Of a stretch of 64,000 nucleotides of DNA, positions 35,677-43,417 are shown in pieces. The number at the start of each line of letters is the position of its first letter. The first letter of the stretch is position 1. Source of the DNA: Azotimanducus sp965199815 (GTDB lineage Bacteria > Pseudomonadota > Gammaproteobacteria > Pseudomonadales > Azotimanducaceae); the NCBI GenBank assembly GCA_965199815.1, contig CBDATE010000021.1:62001-126000 (forward strand), given 5' to 3'. A program made the position numbers and the translations under genes. Below the pieces are notes generated by a model that was not told the origin of the DNA, made no database searches, and was given only the letters and a program-made list of their open reading frames with translations.

Positions 35677-36696
35677 ATGCAGGTTTACTACGAGAAAGAT
35701 GCCGATATCTCACTGGTTGCGGGGATGTCCGTGGCTGTGCTTGGCTATGGTTCTCAAGGCCATGCACACGCCAAAAACCTGCGCGATTCCGGGGTACGCG
35801 AGGTGCGCGTTGGACTCAGACCCGGTTCGCAGTCCGCGAACAAGGCGCAGACGGCCGGGTTCTCCGTCTTGACACCGGCAGAAGCTGTGGCCGGAGCTGA
35901 TCTGGTGATGGTGCTGGCCCCCGATGAAGTGCAGCCGTCGCTTTATACGCAAGCGATTGAAAGCCACCTGCGCCCCGATGGTGTGCTCGCCTTCGCGCAC
36001 GGATTCAACATACATTTCGGCTTGATCGAACCGCGCGCGGACCTTGATGTCGTCATGATCGCTCCCAAGGGGCCGGGACACACGGTGCGTTCCACCTACC
36101 TGGCTGGTGGCGGTGTGCCAGCGCTGATCGCCATCGCTCGGGATGCCACCGGCAAGGCGCGCGACATTGCTCTCTCGTATGCCGCCGCCATAGGTGCCGG
36201 GCGCGCCGGCGTGATTCAGACCAGCTTCAGGGAAGAGACCGAGACTGATCTCTTCGGTGAGCAGGCGGTGCTCTGTGGCGGCCTGGCCGAGTTGGCGCAG
36301 GCCGGGTTCGAAACGCTGGTGGAAGCCGGATATGCCCCGGAAATGGCCTACTTCGAATGCCTGCACGAGATCAAGCTTATCGTTGATCTCATGTACGAGG
36401 GCGGCGTGGCCAACATGTGGTACTCGGTGTCGAATACTGCCGAGTACGGCGGACTGACCCGTGGCGGGCGGATCGTTACCGACGAGACCAGACAGGAGAT
36501 GAAGCGAATCCTCGCCGAGATTCAGGCCGGCAAGTTTGCCGGAGAGTTCGTGAGCGAGAATCTTGCCGGCGCTCCGTACATGAAAGCCCGGCGTCGCCTT
36601 CTGGCCGAGCATCCGATTGAGGATGTGGGCGAGCGGCTGCGCGCCATGATGCCCTGGATTCGTGAATCGCGTCTGGTAGATCGCAGCAAGAATTAG
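35677..36696 (+). CDS. ilvC: Ketol-acid reductoisomerase (class I)
   Basis: Converts acetolactate to dihydroxyisovalerate with NAD(P)H and Mg2+. At 339 aa it matches the short class I form. The Rossmann motif is AVLGYGSQGHAHAKNL (~18-33). The specificity loop is VGLRPGSQS, in which Arg and two Ser suggest NADPH use. Catalytic and metal residues lie in APKGPGHTVR (His, Lys), DLFGEQAVLCGG (Asp, Glu) and ECLHEIKLIVDLMYEGG (Glu). GGGAGG nine bases upstream supports the ATG at 35677; the frame upstream to 35566 overlaps ilvH and is rejected. Last gene of the ilv operon. Confidence 0.95.
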   Translation: MQVYYEKDADISLVAGMSVAVLGYGSQGHAHAKNLRDSGVREVRVGLRPGSQSANKAQTAGFSVLTPAEAVAGADLVMVLAPDEVQPSLYTQAIESHLRPDGVLAFAHGFNIHFGLIEPRADLDVVMIAPKGPGHTVRSTYLAGGGVPALIAIARDATGKARDIALSYAAAIGAGRAGVIQTSFREETETDLFGEQAVLCGGLAELAQAGFETLVEAGYAPEMAYFECLHEIKLIVDLMYEGGVANMWYSVSNTAEYGGLTRGGRIVTDETRQEMKRILAEIQAGKFAGEFVSENLAGAPYMKARRRLLAEHPIEDVGERLRAMMPWIRESRLVDRSKN

Positions 36697-36725
36697 TCCG
36701 GTCGAGGTCAGGGCATTACCTGCAC

Positions 36726-38033
36726 ATGGGTGCGTACATGGATACAGAAGGCATGACGCGCTTCGTGAAGCTCACTACGCGCAATCGCGCACCTTTCTTT
36801 GCTGGCAGGGCGAGGGAAATACAAGCGTTTTTCGATGCCGTATCAGTTGCAGACGATCAACCACAGGCGTATCTGCGCATATATCAGGGTGCCCCCGGTG
36901 TCGGCAAAACCTCACTCATGCAGCATGTGCGCGAAAATCACGGAGAAAACATTCTGTTCGTGTCACTGAAATCGGAGGACCTGTTCGGCGAAGAGGCGCT
37001 CTCGGCTCGTATTCAGAGAGCTGTCAACGAGCACAGAAAGACGGGCTCAAAACTTCTGCTCTCCCTGGGAGAGGCGGCGGCAAGCCTGTTGCGGGTACAT
37101 CCCGTCAAGGAGATTGTGTACGAAGAAGTGGAAAGGGCGCGACAGCGGCACATGGTGGTCGTGTTGCACCTTGATGAAGCGCATGCGCTCGCAGAGCAGG
37201 CGGAACGCACCTTGATGAATCTGCATACGGTCGGGCTCGGTGGCCCCGTTCCGTGCGTTCTGGTCTGTACCGGGCTGGCGCATACCGAAAACAGAATTGC
37301 GCGCATCTTCGGATTCTCCCGCCTCGCGGATGATGCCGTGCTTGATATGGAACCCATGTCGGAAGATGAATGCGTTGCATCGACTCGCCACTTGCTGAAG
37401 ACTTTCAATGTGTGTGCCACGATGCCTGAGGAAGACAGGATATGTCGAGAAATTGCACGCTTGTCTTGCGGATGGCCGCAGCACCTGAGTCTGGCGCAGA
37501 AGGCTTTGTGTCGGGGCCTGCTTGCAGTTGATGGAAGTGTTGAGCGCGTTGATATCGCACGTATGCAACAGGAAGCGGATGATGCGCGCTACTCGTATTA
37601 CGAAGCGAGAGTAGCGCAGCTGCCTGTGGGCGAATACAGGAACATCATCGTCGGCATTCTGGGTGAACTCGCCGAACAGGAGTCCTGTTCACTGGCGGCA
37701 TTGGGACATCTGTGCAAGAAGCACATTGATCGGGACGCTCAGGTAAACGCGGCCGTGCGCTTGTATGCTACGCCCGAGGAGTATGTCAAGGCTTTGCTGG
37801 CAAAGGGTATTCTGTGCAGGGACCGGAACGATTTCGTGGATTTCGCGATTCCTTCGATGCGCACCTGGGCGCAGGTCCGCGCTCGGGAGTTCGCTCGCAC
37901 AGAGCACGGGCATACGGACCACTTGATTGGAGAACATACGGGAGGATTCGGATATGACCAGAGCACTCATCACAGGAGCCAGCCGCGGTATCGGCAAGGC
38001 GCTGACAGAGCAGTACGTGCGCGCAGGCGTTGA
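36726..38033 (+). CDS. P-loop AAA-type ATPase of unknown role
   Basis: A 435-residue NTPase. Walker A is GAPGVGKTSL (~56-65); Walker B is VVVLHLDEAHALAEQ (~143-157); sensor-like LVCTGLAHTENR follows. It resembles the AAA_16/ORC-Cdc6-like group of stand-alone ATPases, with a C-terminal helical part (YEARVAQLPVGEYRNIIVGIL) that may be a winged helix. I do not recognise a specific function. Its last 27 codons overlap the start of the SDR gene in another frame and turn low-complexity (STHHRSQPRYRQGADRAV), which suggests a lost original stop. It starts 29 bp after ilvC but looks unrelated to it. The ATG at 36738 is an alternative start. Confidence 0.65.
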   Translation: MGAYMDTEGMTRFVKLTTRNRAPFFAGRAREIQAFFDAVSVADDQPQAYLRIYQGAPGVGKTSLMQHVRENHGENILFVSLKSEDLFGEEALSARIQRAVNEHRKTGSKLLLSLGEAAASLLRVHPVKEIVYEEVERARQRHMVVVLHLDEAHALAEQAERTLMNLHTVGLGGPVPCVLVCTGLAHTENRIARIFGFSRLADDAVLDMEPMSEDECVASTRHLLKTFNVCATMPEEDRICREIARLSCGWPQHLSLAQKALCRGLLAVDGSVERVDIARMQQEADDARYSYYEARVAQLPVGEYRNIIVGILGELAEQESCSLAALGHLCKKHIDRDAQVNAAVRLYATPEEYVKALLAKGILCRDRNDFVDFAIPSMRTWAQVRAREFARTEHGHTDHLIGEHTGGFGYDQSTHHRSQPRYRQGADRAVRARRR

Positions 38034-38628
38034 GGTTATCGCCTGTGTACGCAACCCGGACGCTTGTCGGGCACTCGCCGGAGGCAAGGCGCAGACAGAG
38101 ATGATGGACACGGGCGATCCTGCTTCCATCGAGGCGGCGCGAACCCGTATCGGCAATCAGCCCATTGATATCCTCATCAACAATGCAGGCTCCATGGGCG
38201 GTTACCGGCAGACGCTCGCAGACCTGGACCTTGACGAATGGCGACATGCCTTTGAAGTCAACACCATAGGCCCTACGCTCATCGCGCGTGCTTTCAAGTC
38301 CAACCTCGTGGCCAGCGGGCATGGAAAGCTCATGAATGTGAGCAGCCAACTGGCTGCATCCACCTGGCCGCTTGGCGGCAGCTACTTCTATTCCACCAGC
38401 AAGGCGGCACTCGGCAAGGTGACGCAGATTCTCGCCATTGACTGGAAGGACGATCCTGTGACCGTCGCCGCGGTGCATCCCGGATGGGTGAAAACCGACA
38501 TGGGCGGGCCAAGCGCCCAGATCAGCGCGGATGAGAGCGCATCAGGCATTATCTCGGTGATTCACGGGATGGCCCGCGAGGATTCGGGAAAGTTCTTCAA
38601 ATGGAACGGGGAGATTCATCCCTGGTAG
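37954..38628 (+). CDS. Short-chain dehydrogenase/reductase (SDR)
   Basis: A 224-residue classical SDR. The nucleotide-binding motif is TGASRGIGK (8-16), then NNAG (~80), Ser in MNVSSQ, and the catalytic YSTSK (~148-152). PGWVKTDMGG at ~178 is typical of the C-fold or sniffer-like SDRs. GGGAGG eight bases upstream gives a firm start at 37954 despite the 80-bp overlap with the ATPase reading. The substrate (a carbonyl or alcohol) is unknown. It is convergent with the phosphatase gene. Confidence 0.87.
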   Translation: MTRALITGASRGIGKALTEQYVRAGVEVIACVRNPDACRALAGGKAQTEMMDTGDPASIEAARTRIGNQPIDILINNAGSMGGYRQTLADLDLDEWRHAFEVNTIGPTLIARAFKSNLVASGHGKLMNVSSQLAASTWPLGGSYFYSTSKAALGKVTQILAIDWKDDPVTVAAVHPGWVKTDMGGPSAQISADESASGIISVIHGMAREDSGKFFKWNGEIHPW

Positions 38629-38667
38629 GGTGACCCTTGGCAGGTGCGCGACGGCGAGTGTCGAGTA

Positions 38668-39417
38668 TCACTCCAGATAGAAGGCGCGCAGCAGGCCAAG
38701 GCGTCTGGGTGACATGCCCAGCCCCTTCTCGAGGTAAGTGGCAAACGAACCCCAGCGATTGTCAATAGCCTTGAAGGCGGCTTGCAGAAACGCTGCTCTG
38801 GCTTGCGACACGTTGCGCGCGAATTCGGCGGTGACTTCAATGCCATAGTAGGCCTCGAGGCGCGGAGCGATAAATCGCCCGAAATCCAGCATTTCGTTGG
38901 TGCGCAGATAATCCGTCATGATGTCGTCACAGCTGACACCGAGACTACGCAGCACAACCGCGGCACCAAATCCGGTGCGGTCCTTGCCCGCCGTACAGTG
39001 CAGCAAGACGGCACCCGCCGGTAAATCAAGCAGCGCCTGAAAGTACTTCGCGTACACCGACGCATACTCTTCGGCCAGCTCGACATATATGAGCTGCAAC
39101 AGCTCGGCGCGCCGCTCTGGCACCCGGTCTTCCCGGTTCAGCGACAGTTCGGCCAGCCGTTTGCCGGGCTCTATGGGCAGATGGATGTAACGCGGTTCGA
39201 GTATAAAATCCGGGGGCGGGTTCACCCGGAATTCTTCCTCGCTGCGTACATCGCAGATAATTTGCAGATTGAGTCTCATGAGGCGCTGCCTGCCCGCGTC
39301 ATCGAGATCGCACAAGAGACCCGAACGAAACAGTCTGCCCCGCCTTACCCGACGCCCTTCGTGCCCCTTGAAACCGCCGAAATCGCGGAAGTTCGCAATG
39401 CTGTCTATGTCACTCAT
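38668..39417 (-). CDS. Tyrosine-protein-phosphatase-like enzyme (Y_phosphatase3 family)
   Basis: A 249-residue Cys-based phosphatase. The signature loop HCTAGKDRTGFG (~141-152) has nucleophile Cys and the Arg of CX5R. The start IANFRDFGGF...RGRLFRSGLL is the usual opening of this family, and the early Asp/Arg segment ICDVRSEEEF is also present. Related enzymes dephosphorylate phosphotyrosine or phosphoinositides; the substrate here is unknown. Transcribed alone, leftward, divergent from a crotonase gene 129 bp away. Confidence 0.87.
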   Translation of the reverse strand: MSDIDSIANFRDFGGFKGHEGRRVRRGRLFRSGLLCDLDDAGRQRLMRLNLQIICDVRSEEEFRVNPPPDFILEPRYIHLPIEPGKRLAELSLNREDRVPERRAELLQLIYVELAEEYASVYAKYFQALLDLPAGAVLLHCTAGKDRTGFGAAVVLRSLGVSCDDIMTDYLRTNEMLDFGRFIAPRLEAYYGIEVTAEFARNVSQARAAFLQAAFKAIDNRWGSFATYLEKGLGMSPRRLGLLRAFYLE

Positions 39418-39546
39418 GAATCTCTCCGAGGCCTCGTCCCCTGCGCTGTATTACACCATGTGCAAGCATACTCTCGTATTATGACAAGCCGTTTGCAGAA
39501 TCCGCTGCCCCCTGAGCATACCCTGAGCACACTTGAGGAATACGCT

Positions 39547-40320
39547 ATGCCGAACTTTTGTCAAGTTGAAACCCATGGCCGGGTGATGCTGGTCACACTC
39601 AACAGGCCGGAGCGCATGAATGCCTTGCATCCGCCGGCGAACATCGAACTCGGCGAGGTGTTTGATGAGTTTGCCGACAGCCCGGATCTCTGGGTTGCCA
39701 TCATCACGGGGGCCGGTGACAAGGCATTCTGCGCCGGTAACGACCTTCGCTATCAGGCGGAAGGTGGCGAGAGACTGCCAATGCCGCTGGGCTTTGGTGG
39801 ACTCACCGCTCGCTTTGATCTGTACAAGCCGGTCATTGCGGCGGTCAACGGCGTTGCCATGGGCGGCGGCTTCGAGATCGCGCTCGCCTGCGATCTGATT
39901 ATCGCTTCGGAGAACGCGCGCTTCGCCTTGCCTGAACCGCGAGTCGGACTCGCGGCGCTCGCCGGAGGACTACAGCGCCTGCCGCGTCAAATCGGTACCA
40001 AGCGCGCGCTCGGCATGATTCTGACGGGTCGTCATGTGCCCGCACACGAGGGCGAATCGCTGGGGTTTGTCAATCAGGTGGTGGCGCAAGACGAACTCAT
40101 GGAGACGGCCATGCGCTGGGCGGATGACATCAACAAGTGCGCGCCGCTGTCGGTGCGCGCCAGCAAGGAAGTGGTTTACAGGAATTTCGACTATGCTTCG
40201 CTGCAGGAATCCATGCGAGCGAGCTACGACGGCATCTTCAATATGCGCGACAGCGCTGATTTTGTGGAAGGCCCCAGGGCGTTTGCCGAGAAGCGTCCGC
40301 CGCGCTGGACAGGGGCGTGA
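39547..40320 (+). CDS. Enoyl-CoA hydratase family protein (crotonase)
   Basis: A 257-residue crotonase. Oxyanion-hole segments are FCAGNDLR (~62-69) and NGVAMGGGFEIALACD (~101-116), the latter with Glu at the first catalytic position. At the second position the usual PGAG is replaced (PRVGLAALAGGLQRLPRQIG), so the catalytic Glu may be absent or shifted and the exact reaction is uncertain. A C-terminal EGPRAFAEKRPPRWTG tail is typical. The ATG at 39547 matches the family start; the open frame upstream to 39181 is antisense to the phosphatase gene. Confidence 0.83.
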   Translation: MPNFCQVETHGRVMLVTLNRPERMNALHPPANIELGEVFDEFADSPDLWVAIITGAGDKAFCAGNDLRYQAEGGERLPMPLGFGGLTARFDLYKPVIAAVNGVAMGGGFEIALACDLIIASENARFALPEPRVGLAALAGGLQRLPRQIGTKRALGMILTGRHVPAHEGESLGFVNQVVAQDELMETAMRWADDINKCAPLSVRASKEVVYRNFDYASLQESMRASYDGIFNMRDSADFVEGPRAFAEKRPPRWTGA

Positions 40321-40346
40321 CGATGTCCGTCTGACAACATCTCCCC

Positions 40347-41483
40347 TCAGCGCATGCAGCGAAAGCCGTCTCGCACCTCCTGCACGAAGAGTTGCGGCTG
40401 TTCAAAAGCGGCAAAGTGCCCGCCCTTGTCGAGTTCATTCCAATAGACGATCTGCTTGTAGCGCGTTGCGGCCCAGTCTCTGGTAACTCGAAACAGTTCC
40501 TTCGGAAAGATGCTGCCGGCCACAGGCACAGTGACCTCGGCATGGTTGCTGCTGGTGAAGCTCTCCCAGTAGAGCCTGGCTGACGACGCACCGGTAGCTG
40601 GCAGCCAGTACAGCATGATGTTGTCAAGCAACTCATCGCGCGTGAGGATGTTCTCGGGATGTCCGTTGCAATCCGTCCACGACCAGAACTTCTCCAGAAT
40701 CCAGGCGGCCTGAGCTGCGGGAGAATCCACCAGTCCGTACCCAAGGGTTTGCGGGCGAGTGCTCTGCTGTTTGGAGTACCCGGAATCCTGGTCCTGATAG
40801 TGCTTGATGCCGACCAGGGCAGCCTGTTCTCTGGCCGAAAGCGAGCGCTCGAGATTGAGCTTGCCGAGATCGACCAGCGGCATGTTGAGGTGAATGCCCA
40901 TGCAGCCAGATGGGTCTCTGGCACCAATCTGGCTGCTGATGATCGCCCCCCAGTCGCCCCCTTGTGCGAAGTAGCGCGGATAGCCAAGATCGCGCATGAG
41001 TCGCGCCCACAAGTCGGCGATGGCCTCGACACCCATGCCCGGACGGGTCGGCTTGTCCGAAAACCCGTAGCCAGGCAGCGAGGGGCAGACCAGATGGAAG
41101 GCATCTGCAGGGTCGCCGCCATGTGCTTCGGGATCTGTCAGCGGGCCGATGACCTCGAGGAACTCGATAATCGACCCCGGCCAGCCGTGCGTCATCACCA
41201 GCGGTATTGCATCAGCGACTCCGGAGCGCACATGAATGAAGTGCACACCAAAGCCATCCACGCGGGCGCGATACTGTGCGAAGGCGTTGATGCGCGCCTC
41301 GCGCTTGCGCCAGTCATAGTGATCGCGCCAGTAGTCAATAACCTCTGCGAGATAGCTCAGCGGAATGCCCTGCGACCAGTCCTCCGGCGTTTCCGCTTCA
41401 GGCAGTCTGGTGTGTTCCAGGCGCCGTGCCAGATCGGCCAGCTCGGCTTCACTGGCGGCGATGCGAAATGGTTCAATGGACAT
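40347..41483 (-). CDS. Epoxide hydrolase (EHN-type alpha/beta hydrolase), first copy
   Basis: Opens epoxides to diols. The N-terminal EHN domain (FRIAASEAELADLARRLEHTRLP, in part) precedes the alpha/beta core, with HGWPGS (99-104), the nucleophile Asp177 in GGDWGA, and the base His near 355 in GGHFAAFEQP. Length (378 aa) is normal for microsomal-type bacterial epoxide hydrolases. A second, clearly related gene lies at 59291-60472. Its start is 36 bp from a large hairpin element in the intergenic region with the crotonase at 42341. Probably works in the catabolic or P450 pathway of this region (inference). Confidence 0.87.
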   Translation of the reverse strand: MSIEPFRIAASEAELADLARRLEHTRLPEAETPEDWSQGIPLSYLAEVIDYWRDHYDWRKREARINAFAQYRARVDGFGVHFIHVRSGVADAIPLVMTHGWPGSIIEFLEVIGPLTDPEAHGGDPADAFHLVCPSLPGYGFSDKPTRPGMGVEAIADLWARLMRDLGYPRYFAQGGDWGAIISSQIGARDPSGCMGIHLNMPLVDLGKLNLERSLSAREQAALVGIKHYQDQDSGYSKQQSTRPQTLGYGLVDSPAAQAAWILEKFWSWTDCNGHPENILTRDELLDNIMLYWLPATGASSARLYWESFTSSNHAEVTVPVAGSIFPKELFRVTRDWAATRYKQIVYWNELDKGGHFAAFEQPQLFVQEVRDGFRCMR

Positions 41484-41519
41484 GATGATTGATCTGTGTC
41501 ATGACAGGGAAGTATCTTA

Positions 41520-42310
41520 GTATGTTCTGATCAAGTCCATCCGTGAACTTGATCAGGTTCGCAAATCAGAAGTGCGATACAGCGGGCACATCCGTGTGCC
41601 CGCCCCTTCGGGCGGCTGCGCCGTGCATTTTTGCTGTCCTGCAAAAATGTCAGCGGGCACATCCGTGTGCCCGCCCCTTCGGGCGGCTGCGCCGTGCATT
41701 TTTGCTGTCCTGCAAAAATGTCAGCGGGCACATCCGTGTGCCCGCCCCTTCGGGCGGCTGCGCCGTGCATTTTTGCTGTCCTGCAAAAATGTCAGCGGGC
41801 ACATCCGTGTGCCCGCCCCTTCGGGCGGCTGCGCCGTGCATTTTTGCTGTCCTGCAAAAATGTCAGCGGGCACATCCGTGTGCCCGCCCCTTCGGGCGGC
41901 TGCGCCGTGCATTTTTGCTGTCCTGCAAAAATGTCAGCGGGCACATCCGTGTGCCCGCCCCTTCGGGCGGCTGCGCCGTGCATTTTTGCTGTCCTGCAAA
42001 AATGTCAGCGGGCACATCCGTGTGCCCGCCCCTTCGGGCGGCTGCGCCGTGCATTTTTGCTGTCCTGCAAAAATGTCAGCGGGCACATCCGTGTGCCCGC
42101 CCCTTCGGGCGGCTGCGCCGTGCATTTTTGCTGTCCTGCAAAAATGTCAGCGGGCACATCCGTGTGCCCGCCCCTTCGGGCGGCTGCGCCGTGCATTTTT
42201 GCTGTCCTGCAAAAATGTGCTGATTTGCTCGCAGATTCAATGCCTTACGGCACTGAATCTGGCGGCACATCCGTGTGCCGCACGGGAAACTCTGTTATTC
42301 AGAGTTTCCC
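41520..42310 (-). mobile_element. Modular hairpin insertion element, copy A (791 bp, nine 71-bp units)
   Basis: Non-coding element. Ends are GTATGTTCTGATCAAG (41520) and CAGAGTTTCCC (to 42310). TTA flanks it on both sides (41517-41519 and 42311-42313), a 3-bp target duplication. On the - strand its modules are hairpins in order: H1 GGGAAACTCTG/CAGAGTTTCCC, H2 GCGGCACA/TGTGCCGC, H3 AGATTCA/TGAATCT, the 71-bp array, then H5 CTGATCAAGTCC with its partner. Its length exceeds the 223-bp copy by exactly 8 x 71. It lies in the divergent promoter region between an epoxide hydrolase and a crotonase, ending 30 bp before the crotonase ATG. No transposase is encoded. Confidence 0.85.
41581..42218 (+). 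repeat. Tandem array of nine 71-bp hairpin units
   Basis: Units begin at 41581, 41652, 41723, 41794, 41865, 41936, 42007, 42078 and 42149 and are essentially identical; the last diverges at its final base. Each holds three inverted repeats: GCGGGCACA/TGTGCCCGC with a TCCG loop, GCCC-CTTCGG-GGC with a UUCG-type loop, and CATTTTTGC/GCAAAAATG around TGTCCT. Because 71 is not a multiple of three, all frames stay open across the array; the resulting ORFs are not proteins. Confidence 0.95.
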
Positions 42311-42340
42311 TTACCGAATTGGTCGGACAGGACATTGGGT

Positions 42341-43351
42341 ATGAACCAACTGGTATCGATAGACGAACTGGCGGCTTGCGCTATCGAACCGAACTGGGCA
42401 TACGATGATCCTGAGCGTCGGCGCTGGCTGGCGGTCGATTTGTCCGCATGCCCTCATCTCGATCCGAGCGTCGCCGAGCGGCTCACCGTCTGGCTTGCAC
42501 AGCAACCCGTTGCGACCATCGGTGTGGCTGCCGACGCACAGGTGCCTCTGGCCGATACCGTCGATCTCGTGGTGGAAAACATGGCGCAGCTCGAAGCGGT
42601 GACGGCGCAGATCGAACGCTTCCCGAATGCATCGAGCATGCTCGTGCAAGTGCTGCGAGTATCAACACGCCTCGACTGGCTGGAGGCATTGACTGTGGAG
42701 TCCATGGCTTACGCTACCTTGCAGGGCGGTGCCGAGTTCGCGGCGTGGTTGCAGGCCCAGCCTGCTCGGCCATCGCGAGCCAGGCCCCGACAGGATGTGG
42801 TGTTGCTCCAGCGCCACGGCGAGCGTTTGCAGGTGGTGTTGAACAGCCCCGAGAACCGCAACGCTCTCTCCGTTGCCATGCGTGATGCCTTGGCGAATGC
42901 CTTCCGCCTCGCCGTTCAGGACACCAGCGTTACCCACATCGAGGTGTCCGCCAATGGGCCCTGCTTCTGTGCCGGCGGGGACCTCACTGAATTCGGCACA
43001 GCGACGGACCTCGCCCAAGCGCATCGCATCCGTATGAACCGCATGCCCGCTCGCTATCTCGCCGCCTGTCGCGAGCGCTGCACTTTTCTCGTGCAGGGTG
43101 CCTGTATTGGTGCCGGCATCGAACTGTCGGCGTTTGCGCGAAGGCTGGTGGCGAGGCCGAACGCCACCTTTCGCCTGCCGGAAGTTGGCATGGGTCTTGT
43201 TCCCGGTGCCGGAGGCTGCGTCAGCATTGCTCGTCGCACAGGTCGGCAACGCGCGGCGCGCATGGCGATTCTCGGGGAAACGCTGAATGCTCATCAGGCG
43301 CTCGAATGCGGGCTGATCGATGCCATAGAGGCCGAGGACGAGCACGGCTAG
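42341..43351 (+). CDS. Crotonase-family protein with an extra N-terminal domain
   Basis: 336 aa. The C-terminal half (about 150-336) is a crotonase: VVLNSPENRNALS, oxyanion CFCAGGDL (~205) and ACIGAGIELSAFA (~250), then LPEVGMGLVPGAGGCVSI (~283-300) with the catalytic Glu of PE. The first ~145 residues end in ESMAYATLQGGAEFAAWL, which itself looks like the C-terminal helix of a crotonase, so the protein may contain a degenerate first crotonase-like unit. The ATG at 42341 is 30 bp past the hairpin element, whose terminal stem could affect its leader. First gene of the rightward run to 49310. Confidence 0.78.
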   Translation: MNQLVSIDELAACAIEPNWAYDDPERRRWLAVDLSACPHLDPSVAERLTVWLAQQPVATIGVAADAQVPLADTVDLVVENMAQLEAVTAQIERFPNASSMLVQVLRVSTRLDWLEALTVESMAYATLQGGAEFAAWLQAQPARPSRARPRQDVVLLQRHGERLQVVLNSPENRNALSVAMRDALANAFRLAVQDTSVTHIEVSANGPCFCAGGDLTEFGTATDLAQAHRIRMNRMPARYLAACRERCTFLVQGACIGAGIELSAFARRLVARPNATFRLPEVGMGLVPGAGGCVSIARRTGRQRAARMAILGETLNAHQALECGLIDAIEAEDEHG

Positions 43352-43362
43352 TCTATCATCTC

Positions 43363-43378
43363 AATTATTTGTATAATT
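43363..43378 (+). promoter_or_regulatory. Inverted repeat and -10-like TATAAT before the dehydratase gene
   Basis: AATTAT-TTGT-ATAATT is an inverted repeat with a 4-bp loop. Its right arm contains a perfect TATAAT (43372-43377), 41 bp before the ATG at 43418. No good -35 is found at 17 bp, so activator dependence is possible. It may be an internal promoter with operator. Confidence 0.35.
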
Positions 43379-43417
43379 TGAATGTATTGGAACGAGAGCT
43401 CAACGAGAGGATTGCTC

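Noticed and set aside
41581..42218. CRISPR array
   Set aside because: There are no unique spacers; the whole 71-bp unit repeats, with three hairpins per unit, and no cas gene is in the window.
41543..42408. Long ORFs in three + frames and many 63-codon - strand ORFs across the 71-bp array
   Set aside because: The unit is non-coding and 71 is not a multiple of three, so every frame repeats and stays open; the peptides are translations of hairpin arms.
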